Notes: a model not told the origin generated them from the letters alone. A stretch of DNA of 7,689 nucleotides from JBAZYZ01 sp964366065 (GCA_964366065.1 CAYISF010000030.1:1-7689), one strand, 5' to 3'. Positions 1-4,873 are shown, numbered from the stretch's first letter. Program-made: numbers and translations.

Positions 1-9
1 TTCGTAATT

Positions 10-414
10 ATGAAAATACTCGGCATTGATTATGGAGCGAAGAGAATAGGCGTGGCCCTCTCCGACGAAAACGGAAAGGTGGCGTTTCCCGTTTCGGTCG
101 TAGCGAACGACAAAAATGCGTTTTTAGTGCTTCGTAATTTGTGCCATGATGAAAAAGTTGAGCGGATAGTCGTAGGAGATTCGCTTGATTCATTCGGCAA
201 GGATAATGAAATAATGCCCGCCACCCGCGCTTTCGCGGAAGTCCTGTCCAAAGAAACGAATCTGCCCGTATTGTTTGAGCCGGAATTCATGACTTCCGTG
301 GAAGCGCACCGTTCGTCATTTGAAGAACAGGGCAAGCGGGGACGGCAGACGATTGACGCTTCCGCCGCGGCGCTTATTTTGCAGAGATATTTGGATAAGC
401 AACGAACGAAGTGA
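10..414 (+). CDS. ruvX: RuvX/YqgF-type Holliday junction resolvase-like protein
   Basis: Small RNase H-fold nuclease of 134 residues, the usual family length. Members are described as Holliday junction resolvase-like and, in E. coli, linked to 16S rRNA 5'-end processing; the protein is cytoplasmic. The N-terminal motif GIDYGAKRIGVALSD (residues 5-19) carries the first catalytic aspartate, D7. IVVGDSL (53-59) matches the second strand. The usual DERxTT block is here PEFMTS (91-96), keeping the acidic E92 but losing the neighbouring D and R. The C-terminal IDASAAALILQRYL (115-128) supplies D117. The D-E-D triad is therefore complete. The start at 10 places the conserved motif at the N-terminus as expected; only nine bases precede it, so promoter and ribosome site cannot be judged. 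The family assignment is firm; the exact role in this organism is inferred. Confidence 0.93.
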   Translation: MKILGIDYGAKRIGVALSDENGKVAFPVSVVANDKNAFLVLRNLCHDEKVERIVVGDSLDSFGKDNEIMPATRAFAEVLSKETNLPVLFEPEFMTSVEAHRSSFEEQGKRGRQTIDASAAALILQRYLDKQRTK

Positions 415-430
415 ATATGTTTATATAGAC

Positions 431-461
431 CCGCCAAAATTTTTGCGGAGCGCGCAAAATT
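431..461 (+). repeat. Overlapping hairpins after ruvX
   Basis: Two mutually exclusive stems can form. One pairs CCGC (431-434) with GCGG (445-448). The other pairs TTTTGCG (441-447) with CGCAAAA (453-459) around a GAGCG loop and can extend by two A-T pairs. No clean T-run follows, so this is at best a weak terminator of ruvX. The stretch 415-599 otherwise holds only the leader of the next gene. A 9-base direct repeat TTATATAGA lies at 421-429 and 460-468. Confidence 0.3.
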
Positions 462-474
462 ATATAGAAAAAAG

Positions 475-503
475 TTAAGTTTGAGTAATAAGCAAATTAT
501 AAA
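475..503 (+). promoter_or_regulatory. Weak promoter candidate for the 293-residue protein
   Basis: A -10-like TATAAA (498-503) lies 17 bases after a poor -35-like TTAAGT (475-480). Transcription would start near 510 and give a leader of about 90 bases. That leader contains a hairpin pairing TACCCA (517-522) with TGGGTG (529-534) around a T-rich loop. The -10 is good and the -35 weak. Confidence 0.3.
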
Positions 504-587
504 ACAGCTCCTTGCGTACCCATCTTTTTGGGTGTAGGTTGTTGGCAGACGTTGTTTCAACATAGTTTTTACTTAATTCTTTTTTGT

Positions 588-595
588 GAAGGGGG
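588..595 (+). promoter_or_regulatory. Ribosome binding site that sets the start at 600
   Basis: GAAGGGGG ends four bases before the ATG at 600. The same frame is open upstream to a TTG at 528, which has no Shine-Dalgarno and would add a 24-residue tail of poor character, so 600 is the better start. Confidence 0.7.
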
Positions 596-599
596 CCTC

Positions 600-1481
600 A
601 TGAGTAATATGGCTCGGGAGCACAAGTACCTCGTTGTTGACGATATGCCGCGTTGGCATGGTTTGTCGTGGAGGCCGGGAGAGCCGGCCATCGTGGTTTC
701 GGTTCACCGCGAGGCGCTCTCTATGGCTTCAAAGCTTCCGGATAGCATAGCCCAACAGGTGGCAAAATCGCTTGGCCTCGGCCAGTTTGAGGGGTCATAC
801 GAAAAGTGTTTCGGTTTTGACGGTACTCTAACCCGGATTGAGAACGGCGATTTTGTTGAATTTGTCGCCAGGTTGCCGGTGGTGTATCACGTTCTTGACG
901 AGGATTGCCGGGAATGCAAAGGCACAGCTAAGAACGAATATAAAGACGAATGCCTTTACTGCATGGGATTGGGGAAGAAAAGCGAGTGTCGGTACAAGGA
1001 GGCGTTTGCGGTGTCGGCGAGCTTAAGCTTTCTTTTTATGCCGCTTGAGCATTTGCAGTGGAGTGTTCCATCATCACGGAGACAATTGATGACCATTCTC
1101 CTTTCCGTTCAGAATTCTTTGGACGGGGGCGCCTTCAGCGGTATGTTTGGCATTCCGCTGGTAAAGTGGCTTTCCGGGATGCCGATTGACCGGCCGATTC
1201 CAGAGATGGTAGAGGCCATGGAGCGTGCCTACTATCATATGTTCACCCGGCGCAAGTGGGATCACGGGGCTCGTTTCGAGGCTTTTGTGAACGACAAGGA
1301 TGGATGGCTCAATGTTTCCTGCCCAGGACAAGGTTGCGGTATGAATCCAAAACTTGGGTATATGACGTCGGCGCGCGGGTATGAAGTCCACTCCCATAAC
1401 GTGGACAATCCCGTTCAGCAACTGACGCTACTTGCCGGGCTTGCCGCGCTTCATGACCGCGCTGACAAGGAAATAAGATAG
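600..1481 (+). CDS. Protein of unknown function with two DnaJ-like CxxCxG knuckles
   Basis: A 293-residue protein that I do not recognise. The clearest feature is a pair of knuckles, CRECKGT (103-109) and CLYCMGLG (118-125), eleven residues apart. Both resemble the CxxCxGxG repeats of the DnaJ zinc-binding domain, but only two are present, enough for one tetracysteine zinc site. Further cysteines are C70, C130, C241 and C246, the last two in CPGQGCG. No signal peptide or convincing membrane span is seen; residues 137-148 are hydrophobic but short. The C-terminal part (about 226-290) is rich in G, N and H and ends in a probable helix. It stands alone between ruvX and a strong terminator, with its own Shine-Dalgarno. 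Its base composition looks more GC-rich than its flanks, which fits but does not prove later acquisition. That it is a real gene is well supported by length, start signal and terminator; a zinc-binding scaffold or nucleic-acid-related protein is only a guess. Confidence 0.8.
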   Translation: MSNMAREHKYLVVDDMPRWHGLSWRPGEPAIVVSVHREALSMASKLPDSIAQQVAKSLGLGQFEGSYEKCFGFDGTLTRIENGDFVEFVARLPVVYHVLDEDCRECKGTAKNEYKDECLYCMGLGKKSECRYKEAFAVSASLSFLFMPLEHLQWSVPSSRRQLMTILLSVQNSLDGGAFSGMFGIPLVKWLSGMPIDRPIPEMVEAMERAYYHMFTRRKWDHGARFEAFVNDKDGWLNVSCPGQGCGMNPKLGYMTSARGYEVHSHNVDNPVQQLTLLAGLAALHDRADKEIR

Positions 1482-1509
1482 AGTAATGTTGCGTTTTCAT
1501 GCGTGATTT

Positions 1510-1540
1510 GCGGAGCCCTCCGGGCTCCGCTTTCTTTTTG
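1510..1540 (+). terminator. Strong intrinsic terminator
   Basis: A perfect nine-pair GC-rich stem, GCGGAGCCC (1510-1518) with GGGCTCCGC (1522-1530), has a TCC loop and is followed by TTTCTTTTTG. It lies 29 bases after the stop of the 293-residue gene and closes that unit. Confidence 0.92.
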
Positions 1541-1596
1541 TTTAATAAATGGCCCCATATTTTACGTTTTACATTCTAAGTTTTATGATTATGTCG

Positions 1597-1602
1597 TATA
1601 AT
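1597..1602 (+). promoter_or_regulatory. Isolated consensus -10 (TATAAT) upstream of pilM
   Basis: A perfect TATAAT, but the best -35 at 17 bases (TTCTAA, 1574-1579) is poor and a better TTTACA (1568-1573) is too far. A transcript from here would start near 1609 and carry the whole 1616-1682 hairpin at its 5' end. It may be an alternative pilM promoter. Confidence 0.35.
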
Positions 1603-1615
1603 ATAAAGAACAATG

Positions 1616-1682
1616 GTCCCGTAGTAGAATTTGACGATGCGCTAATCGCGCAATAAAATTATCGCCAAATTCACTACGGGAC
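1616..1682. repeat. Long imperfect inverted repeat enclosing the pilM promoter
   Basis: The arms 1616-1638 and 1661-1682 form 21 Watson-Crick pairs with one bulged A (1626) and one A-C mismatch (1634/1665). The outer ten pairs, GTCCCGTAGT against ACTACGGGAC, are perfect. Between the arms sits a second hairpin, TGCGC-TAATC-GCGCA (1638-1652). The -35 of the best promoter lies in the left arm and its -10 in the loop. Such a dyad could be an operator, a cruciform or a small palindromic repeat; the sequence alone cannot decide. Confidence 0.8.
1631..1659 (+). promoter_or_regulatory. Likely pilM operon promoter
   Basis: TTGACG (1631-1636) and TAAAAT (1654-1659) are separated by exactly 17 bases, and each matches the housekeeping consensus at five of six positions. 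Transcription would start near 1666, giving a leader of about 150 bases that contains the competing hairpins before pilM. Confidence 0.6.
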
Positions 1683-1686
1683 TAAT

Positions 1687-1814
1687 CCCGTAGTATAAAT
1701 GGCGCCATAGAAATGTTAATCATTAAAAACAACGATGCCAGAAAGTTACCAGCATAATATGAAAATAGTGGCAAAATTACTCCGATAGGAGTAGCGCCAT
1801 TTTTTACTATCGGG
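1687..1814 (+). repeat. Leader inverted repeats with two competing hairpins before pilM
   Basis: The arm 1687-1705 (CCCG, TAGT, then TGGCGC) pairs with 1794-1814 (GCGCCA, then ACTA, CGGG) with about 18 pairs, two single-base bulges and a T-T mismatch. The right arm ends on the base before the pilM ATG. A second, local stem pairs CCGATAG (1782-1788) with CTATCGG (1807-1813), seven perfect pairs, using the same 3' bases, so the two folds exclude each other. An AGGAG (1787-1791) sits 23 bases before ATG, too far for normal use unless folding shortens the distance. The pairing is visible; a regulatory role is inferred. Confidence 0.6.
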
Positions 1815-2897
1815 ATGGCGAATCTTTTCTCAAAATTTTTTCCGACACCGAAATTCTTGAAAATGCCGGCGGTTGGTTTGGACATCTCCGACCAGTCCAT
1901 ACGCTTTATTGAACTTATTCCGCGCGGCGCGGATTATGTTCTCGGGCGGTTCGGCGAGAAGAAAATTCCCATCGGAGTAATGGAATCGGGAAAAATCAAG
2001 GACACGGACGGCCTCAAAAAGATTCTCTCTTCTCTTAATACGGAATACAAACTTTCCTTCGTAAACGTGTCACTTCCCGAGGAGCAGGCGTATCTTTTTC
2101 GAATGACGCTGCCATACGTTAAAAAAAACGAGCTCCGCGGGAGTATCGAACTTCAGCTTGAGGAATACATACCCATTCGCGCCGAAGAAGCAGTTTTTGA
2201 TTATGAGATTATCTCCGAATCCGAACGCGGGTACGAGCTGGAAATATCCGCATTGCCGCGCGCCGTCGCGGAAAGCTATTTCAAACTTTTTTCGGGGACC
2301 GGGCTTACGCCGCTCGTATTTGAAATAGAGGCGCAGGCCATTGCCCGGGCGGTAATTACCGAAAAAGATTCCCGAACGCATATGATTATTGATTTCGGCG
2401 AAACACGCACCGGCCTTTCCGTCGTCTCCGGCAACGTGGTGATGTTGACCTCCACGCTTGATATCGGAGGCCGTACTCTGAATGCCGCCATAGAGAAAAC
2501 CTTTAAGGTAAAACCCGAAGAAGCCGAACGGATGAAAAAGGAGTATGGCCTGGTCAAAAGTTCCGTTGATAAAGAATTTTTTTTCACGCTCATGCACCCA
2601 ATTTCCATTTTGAAGGATGATGTGAACAAGCACTTTATTTATTGGCATACTCATCCAGAGCCCGGGGAAAAAGACAGGAAGAAAATAGATAGCATTATTC
2701 TCTGCGGCGGCGATTCCAACTTGCTAGGCTTTTCCGATTACCTCGCGGCTAATCTGAAAGTGCCGGTCTCGGTCGGGAACATGTGGATTAACGTCAATTC
2801 CTTTGACGACTATGTCCCCGAGATTAATTTGAAGGACTCGCTTCGTTATGCGACAGCCATCGGACTTTCGCTTGGAAGCATACACCATAATGATTAA
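1815..2897 (+). CDS. pilM: Type IV pilus assembly protein PilM
   Basis: A 360-residue cytoplasmic protein with the FtsA/actin-like ATPase fold. PilM binds the N-terminal tail of PilN and couples the cytoplasmic pilus motors to the membrane platform. Visible motifs are phosphate-1 GLDISDQSI (21-29), SLPEEQAYLFRMTLP (86-100) as in PilM/Cbp-type proteins, phosphate-2 IDFGETRTGLS (192-202) and the adenosine motif ILCGGDSNLLGF (296-307). There is no signal peptide or membrane span. Length is typical. The start at 1815 gives 16 residues before the conserved core; ATG at 1863 is an alternative that would start just before the phosphate-1 strand. No well-spaced Shine-Dalgarno is present, and the start abuts a leader hairpin. 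First gene of the pil operon, overlapping pilN by eight bases. Confidence 0.92.
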   Translation: MANLFSKFFPTPKFLKMPAVGLDISDQSIRFIELIPRGADYVLGRFGEKKIPIGVMESGKIKDTDGLKKILSSLNTEYKLSFVNVSLPEEQAYLFRMTLPYVKKNELRGSIELQLEEYIPIRAEEAVFDYEIISESERGYELEISALPRAVAESYFKLFSGTGLTPLVFEIEAQAIARAVITEKDSRTHMIIDFGETRTGLSVVSGNVVMLTSTLDIGGRTLNAAIEKTFKVKPEEAERMKKEYGLVKSSVDKEFFFTLMHPISILKDDVNKHFIYWHTHPEPGEKDRKKIDSIILCGGDSNLLGFSDYLAANLKVPVSVGNMWINVNSFDDYVPEINLKDSLRYATAIGLSLGSIHHND

Positions 2898-3438
2898 TTT
2901 AATTCCCACTAATGAAAAGATCCGGCTTGTCCAATCGTACCAAAAACGCTTTCTTATAATGTTATTGTCGTTTTCCGCATGCGCTTTTTTTATCGGCGCT
3001 ATTTTTCTCATGCCGGCATATCGCCTGGCCGAAGAAAAAACCGCGTCAGCCCGGAAGAGTATTGATATCGCCAAATCGCTTTCCGCGGCGCGCGCGGGAG
3101 GAAATCCGGAATTCGTAATTAAAGAGATTCAAAAAAAGCTGGATTTATTCGCCACGGAGAAAAATAAAGCTACCCCAAGCGCTCTTTTCCAGACCATATT
3201 AAACGCTCGGCCATCCGGAGTCCGCATAAGCGGATTTACTTATGTTGAAAAAGGCGATGGTAGCGATGAAATTGAAGTTCGGGGACAAGCTCTCACCCGC
3301 GAAACCCTGCTTTCTTTTGTGAGCGCGCTAGAGCGCGGGACGGTATTCGGAAAAGTATCCGTGCCGGTTTCAAATTTCGTTCAGGACGTGAATTTGGATT
3401 TCTCGCTCCTTCTCAGTACAAAGACAGTACCTTCATGA
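2890..3438 (+). CDS. pilN: Type IV pilus assembly protein PilN
   Basis: A 182-residue inner-membrane protein of the pilus alignment complex. The N-terminus MINLIPTNEK (1-10) is the conserved cytoplasmic peptide that docks into PilM. One membrane span follows (about 20-43), then a helical region (45-95) and a small alpha/beta extracytoplasmic domain with IEVRGQALTRETLLSFVSAL (128-147), as in PilN/GspL-type ferredoxin-like domains. The start at 2890 was chosen over an in-frame ATG at 2848 because it begins at the MINL motif and overlaps the pilM stop by eight bases (2890-2897), a typical translational coupling. The reading frame ends in an ATGA overlap with pilO. Confidence 0.88.
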   Translation: MINLIPTNEKIRLVQSYQKRFLIMLLSFSACAFFIGAIFLMPAYRLAEEKTASARKSIDIAKSLSAARAGGNPEFVIKEIQKKLDLFATEKNKATPSALFQTILNARPSGVRISGFTYVEKGDGSDEIEVRGQALTRETLLSFVSALERGTVFGKVSVPVSNFVQDVNLDFSLLLSTKTVPS

Positions 3439-3980
3439 TAACAACACGAACAATTTGGAGTACCATTGCAATCCTTATCTTTCTCAATCTTGCCGGGGCG
3501 GCACTGTACGGCTATATGCTTTACGACATATCGCTTCAAAGATCCAGTACCACTTTGGCTCTAACGACGCTTCAAATGGAACTAGAACGCGGAGGTAATC
3601 TGAAACAGCTCTCGGACGCGTTAAGCAGCACCGTGGACGAGCGCGCTAAAATAGACGGTTACTTCGTGGACACCAAAGGCTCGGCCCATTTTCTTGAAAA
3701 ACTCCAGTCGTTCGGTAAGCTCGCAGAAGCGCCGATTCATTTGAGCAGCGTCGAGGTGGAAAATAAAAGCGTTCTTCGCGTTGGCTTCTCTGTGGAGGGT
3801 TCGTTTGAAAATATCTATCAGCTCACTGAACTCCTCCAGGCGACACCATATGTAATTAACATCAGGTCTCTCAATTTGAATAAAATAAATATTACCGATA
3901 CGGCAAAGAATGCAAAACAAAAAGTCCAGCTGTGGAGCGCGACATTTTCCGTCCGATTATTAAGTTTTTCCAATAAATAA
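3435..3980 (+). CDS. pilO: PilO-like type IV pilus assembly protein
   Basis: A 181-residue protein with an N-terminal membrane span (about 7-29), a helical stretch likely to form a coiled coil (35-75), and a C-terminal alpha/beta domain (95-155) with the pattern VEGSFENIYQLTELLQ (120-135) typical of PilO's ferredoxin-like fold. PilO pairs with PilN and supports the pilus platform. It overlaps pilN by four bases (ATGA, 3435-3438) and is followed after one base by the next gene. PilO proteins diverge strongly, so the call rests on order, topology and fold pattern together. Confidence 0.78.
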   Translation: MITTRTIWSTIAILIFLNLAGAALYGYMLYDISLQRSSTTLALTTLQMELERGGNLKQLSDALSSTVDERAKIDGYFVDTKGSAHFLEKLQSFGKLAEAPIHLSSVEVENKSVLRVGFSVEGSFENIYQLTELLQATPYVINIRSLNLNKINITDTAKNAKQKVQLWSATFSVRLLSFSNK

Positions 3981-3981
3981 C

Positions 3982-4329
3982 ATGGATTATAAGACGCCCC
4001 TTGCCGCCTTAGATTACGCCAAGAAATACTGGAAAAAGTTTCTTCTTATCTTTGATAGAGACAAGTTCAAGGCGGTTTTGTATCCTGACCGCGACTGGGA
4101 GCACCTGCTTGTTCTTTTTTCAGCAATCGTGGCCTTTTTTGCCGTAGCGAGCATGTATCTGTATTTCGGCGTCAATAGCGCAGGCCTTGCTTCAAAGCAA
4201 CCACCTGCCTCGCCGCAAGTAACTGCCAGAGAAAAGATACAAAGCGCCGTTACTGCCATTACGAAGGCGGAAAATAATTTCAATGATATCGCTTCAAAAA
4301 AACCGAAGTTGGCGGACCCGTCGAAATAA
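3982..4329 (+). CDS. Small single-span membrane protein, last gene of the pil operon
   Basis: A 115-residue protein I cannot name. The first 40 residues are cytoplasmic by the positive-inside rule and rich in aromatic and basic residues (YAKKYWKKF, 12-20). A membrane span lies at about 42-64. The tail (65-115) is proline-, alanine- and lysine-rich and probably helical (82-105). It begins one base after the pilO stop with no Shine-Dalgarno, so it is almost certainly translated by coupling from pilO. Its position is where other pil operons carry pilP, but it has no lipobox and is shorter than PilP, so homology is not claimed. A lineage-specific platform subunit is the simplest inference. Confidence 0.75.
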   Translation: MDYKTPLAALDYAKKYWKKFLLIFDRDKFKAVLYPDRDWEHLLVLFSAIVAFFAVASMYLYFGVNSAGLASKQPPASPQVTAREKIQSAVTAITKAENNFNDIASKKPKLADPSK

Positions 4330-4466
4330 ACTTACGACTTGCGACCAACAACAAATGATTAAAGAAAAAATTTGAGTTGGTGGTTGCGCGTATTTGTTGT
4401 AAGTTGTTAGCATGCCCGGTAGCGAGCTTTGCTCTGCTACCGGGGCTGTGAGTCGTAAGTTTGTTT
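4324..4466 (+). ncRNA. Multi-branched structured element at the end of the pil operon
   Basis: A closing stem pairs AAACTTACGACT (4328-4339) perfectly with AGTCGTAAGTTT (4451-4462) and extends outward with A-T and T-G pairs to 4324/4466 and inward with two wobbles and a C-G. Inside are two arms: ACAACAAAT (4348-4356) with ATTTGTTGT (4392-4400), and CCCGGTAGC (4415-4423) with GCTACCGGG (4436-4444), which continues as GAGC/GCTC around a TTT loop with one bulged T. The G-T wobbles favour the plus-strand RNA. It could be an elaborate terminator/3' stabiliser of the pil mRNA, a small RNA or a palindromic repeat. The folding is visible; expression is not. Confidence 0.5.
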
Positions 4467-4538
4467 GCCCTCGTAGTTCAATGGATAGAACAGCGCTCTT
4501 CTAAGGCGTTGATGTGGGTTCGATTCCTGCCGAGGGCA
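4467..4538 (+). tRNA. tRNA-Arg(TCT)
   Basis: A full cloverleaf: acceptor GCCCTCG (4467-4473) with CGAGGGC (4531-4537), D stem GTTC (4476-4479) with GAAC (4488-4491), anticodon loop CTTCTAA with TCT at 4500-4502, and T loop TTCGATT (4519-4525). The discriminator is A4538. The 3' CCA is not encoded. It reads AGA/AGG codons. The gene starts immediately after the structured element at 4324-4466. Confidence 0.95.
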
Positions 4539-4540
4539 TA

Positions 4541-4579
4541 ACCAAAATAAAGCTAATCTTGTATTGGTTTTATTTTGGT
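4541..4579 (+). terminator. AT-rich hairpin after tRNA-Arg
   Basis: ACCAAAATAAA (4541-4551) pairs perfectly over eleven bases with TTTATTTTGGT (4569-4579) around a 17-base loop. It starts two bases after the tRNA. No T-run follows outside the stem, so termination is weak and tRNA 3'-end maturation or simple read-through is equally possible. Confidence 0.4.
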
Positions 4580-4683
4580 GGGCGCTAAGGGACTTGGTCA
4601 CGCATAAAATCATGCTTGATTTTTGTGCAACCCCGCCTCGGCACGTCTGCCTCCGGCCTTCAAGTCCCTGACCGCTTGTCCAC
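4578..4683 (+). ncRNA. Candidate structured RNA between tRNA-Arg and tRNA-Val
   Basis: Outer pairings are GTGG (4578-4581) with CCAC (4680-4683) and AGGGACTTG (4588-4596) with CAAGTCCCT (4661-4669). Inside are a hairpin pairing 4602-4612 with 4617-4628 (eleven pairs including one T-G and one bulge, TGCT loop) and a short hairpin GGCA-CGTC-TGCC (4640-4651). The T-G pair is allowed only in the plus-strand RNA. It does not match the conserved parts of SRP RNA, RNase P RNA or tmRNA that I know. Its left edge is the duplicated tRNA-Val end, so it may instead be an inserted repeat. Confidence 0.35.
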
Positions 4684-4685
4684 TT

Positions 4686-4726
4686 ATCGCAACAAAAAAC
4701 CGACCGATGTCGGCTTTTGTCGCGAT
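4686..4726 (-). terminator. Terminator hairpin of tRNA-Val, partly bidirectional
   Basis: A long stem of 16 pairs in three blocks: ATCGC/GCGAT (4686-4690 with 4722-4726), ACAAAA/TTTTGT (4692-4697 with 4715-4720) and CCGAC/GTCGG (4700-4704 with 4709-4713), with a CGAT loop. Read on the minus strand it gives a GC stem followed by six T, directly after tRNA-Val. Read on plus the same stem is followed by CTTTTGT and could stop transcription from the tRNA-Arg side. Confidence 0.75.
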
Positions 4727-4727
4727 G

Positions 4728-4800
4728 TGGGCGCTAAGGGACTTGAACCCCTGACCTTTCGCGTGTAAAGCGATTGCTCTACCAACTGAGCTAAGCGCCC
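4728..4800 (-). tRNA. tRNA-Val(TAC)
   Basis: On the minus strand the acceptor GGGCGCT (4800-4794) pairs with AGCGCCC (4735-4729), the D arm reads AGCTCAGTTGGTAGAGC, the anticodon loop is TTTACAC with TAC at 4767-4765, and the T loop is TTCAAGT. The discriminator is A (4728). The following bases are CAT, so CCA is not encoded. The first anticodon-stem pair is an A-A mismatch. It reads GUN codons, chiefly GUA/GUG. Confidence 0.94.
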
Positions 4801-4816
4801 GATAATCAATGCACTA

Positions 4817-4845
4817 AAACTACAGCACAATGGCATTTTAGGCAA
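4817..4845 (-). promoter_or_regulatory. Promoter candidate for tRNA-Val
   Basis: On the minus strand TTGCCT (4845-4840) is followed after 17 bases by TAGTTT (4822-4817). Start of transcription would be near 4810, about ten bases before the mature tRNA. Each hexamer matches consensus at four of six positions. Confidence 0.4.
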
Positions 4846-4852
4846 TAACATT

Positions 4853-4858
4853 TATAAT
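4853..4858 (+). promoter_or_regulatory. Promoter -10 of the acyP-uppS operon
   Basis: A perfect TATAAT inside an AT-rich run, 15 bases before the ATG at 4874. Transcription would start near 4865, leaving a leader of at most about nine bases with no Shine-Dalgarno, that is, a nearly leaderless mRNA. No good -35 is visible at 16-18 bases. Confidence 0.55.
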
Positions 4859-4873
4859 ATAATTTATTCTCAT

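Larger units (their letters stand above)
1545..1709. repeat. 15-base near-identical direct repeat, 150 bases apart
   Basis: ATAAATGGCCCCATA (1545-1559) and ATAAATGGCGCCATA (1695-1709) match at 14 of 15 positions. They bracket the promoter and first inverted repeat of the pilM upstream region. The stretch 1482-1814 (333 bases) holds no convincing gene, only the terminator, promoter-like sites, repeats and tiny open frames listed here. Confidence 0.5.
4578..4745. repeat. Duplicated tRNA-Val 3' end (attachment-site-like)
   Basis: The 19 bases GTGGGCGCTAAGGGACTTG occur at 4578-4596 and again, exactly, at 4727-4745, where they form the 3' end (T-stem strand and acceptor strand) of the minus-strand tRNA-Val. 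The copies are 149 bases apart in direct orientation. Integrases that target tRNA genes leave such duplications, but no integrase gene lies between the copies. Confidence 0.75.

Noticed and set aside
508..595. CTCCTT (508-513) masking the Shine-Dalgarno AAGGGG (589-594)
   Set aside because: Only six pairs with one wobble over a distance of 75 bases; too weak to claim.
528..599. Upstream TTG start for the 293-residue protein
   Set aside because: The extra 24 residues begin without a ribosome site inside a leader hairpin, while ATG at 600 has GAAGGGGG four bases before it.
1541..1814. CRISPR array or classical insertion sequence in the repeat-rich pilM upstream region
   Set aside because: Repeats alternate in orientation with unequal spacing, and no transposase or Cas gene is present.
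1682..1900. 72-residue minus-strand open frame across the pilM leader
   Set aside because: It overlaps the pilM start and the hairpins, has no ribosome site, and its sequence is explained by the opposite strand.
2070..2654. 194-residue open frame on the minus strand inside pilM
   Set aside because: It is the antisense shadow of a well-recognised pilM and shows no motif or start signal.
4578..4730. SRP RNA, tmRNA or RNase P RNA between the tRNAs
   Set aside because: None of the conserved core sequences of these RNAs, including the SRP tetraloop region and the tmRNA T-arm end, is present on either strand.
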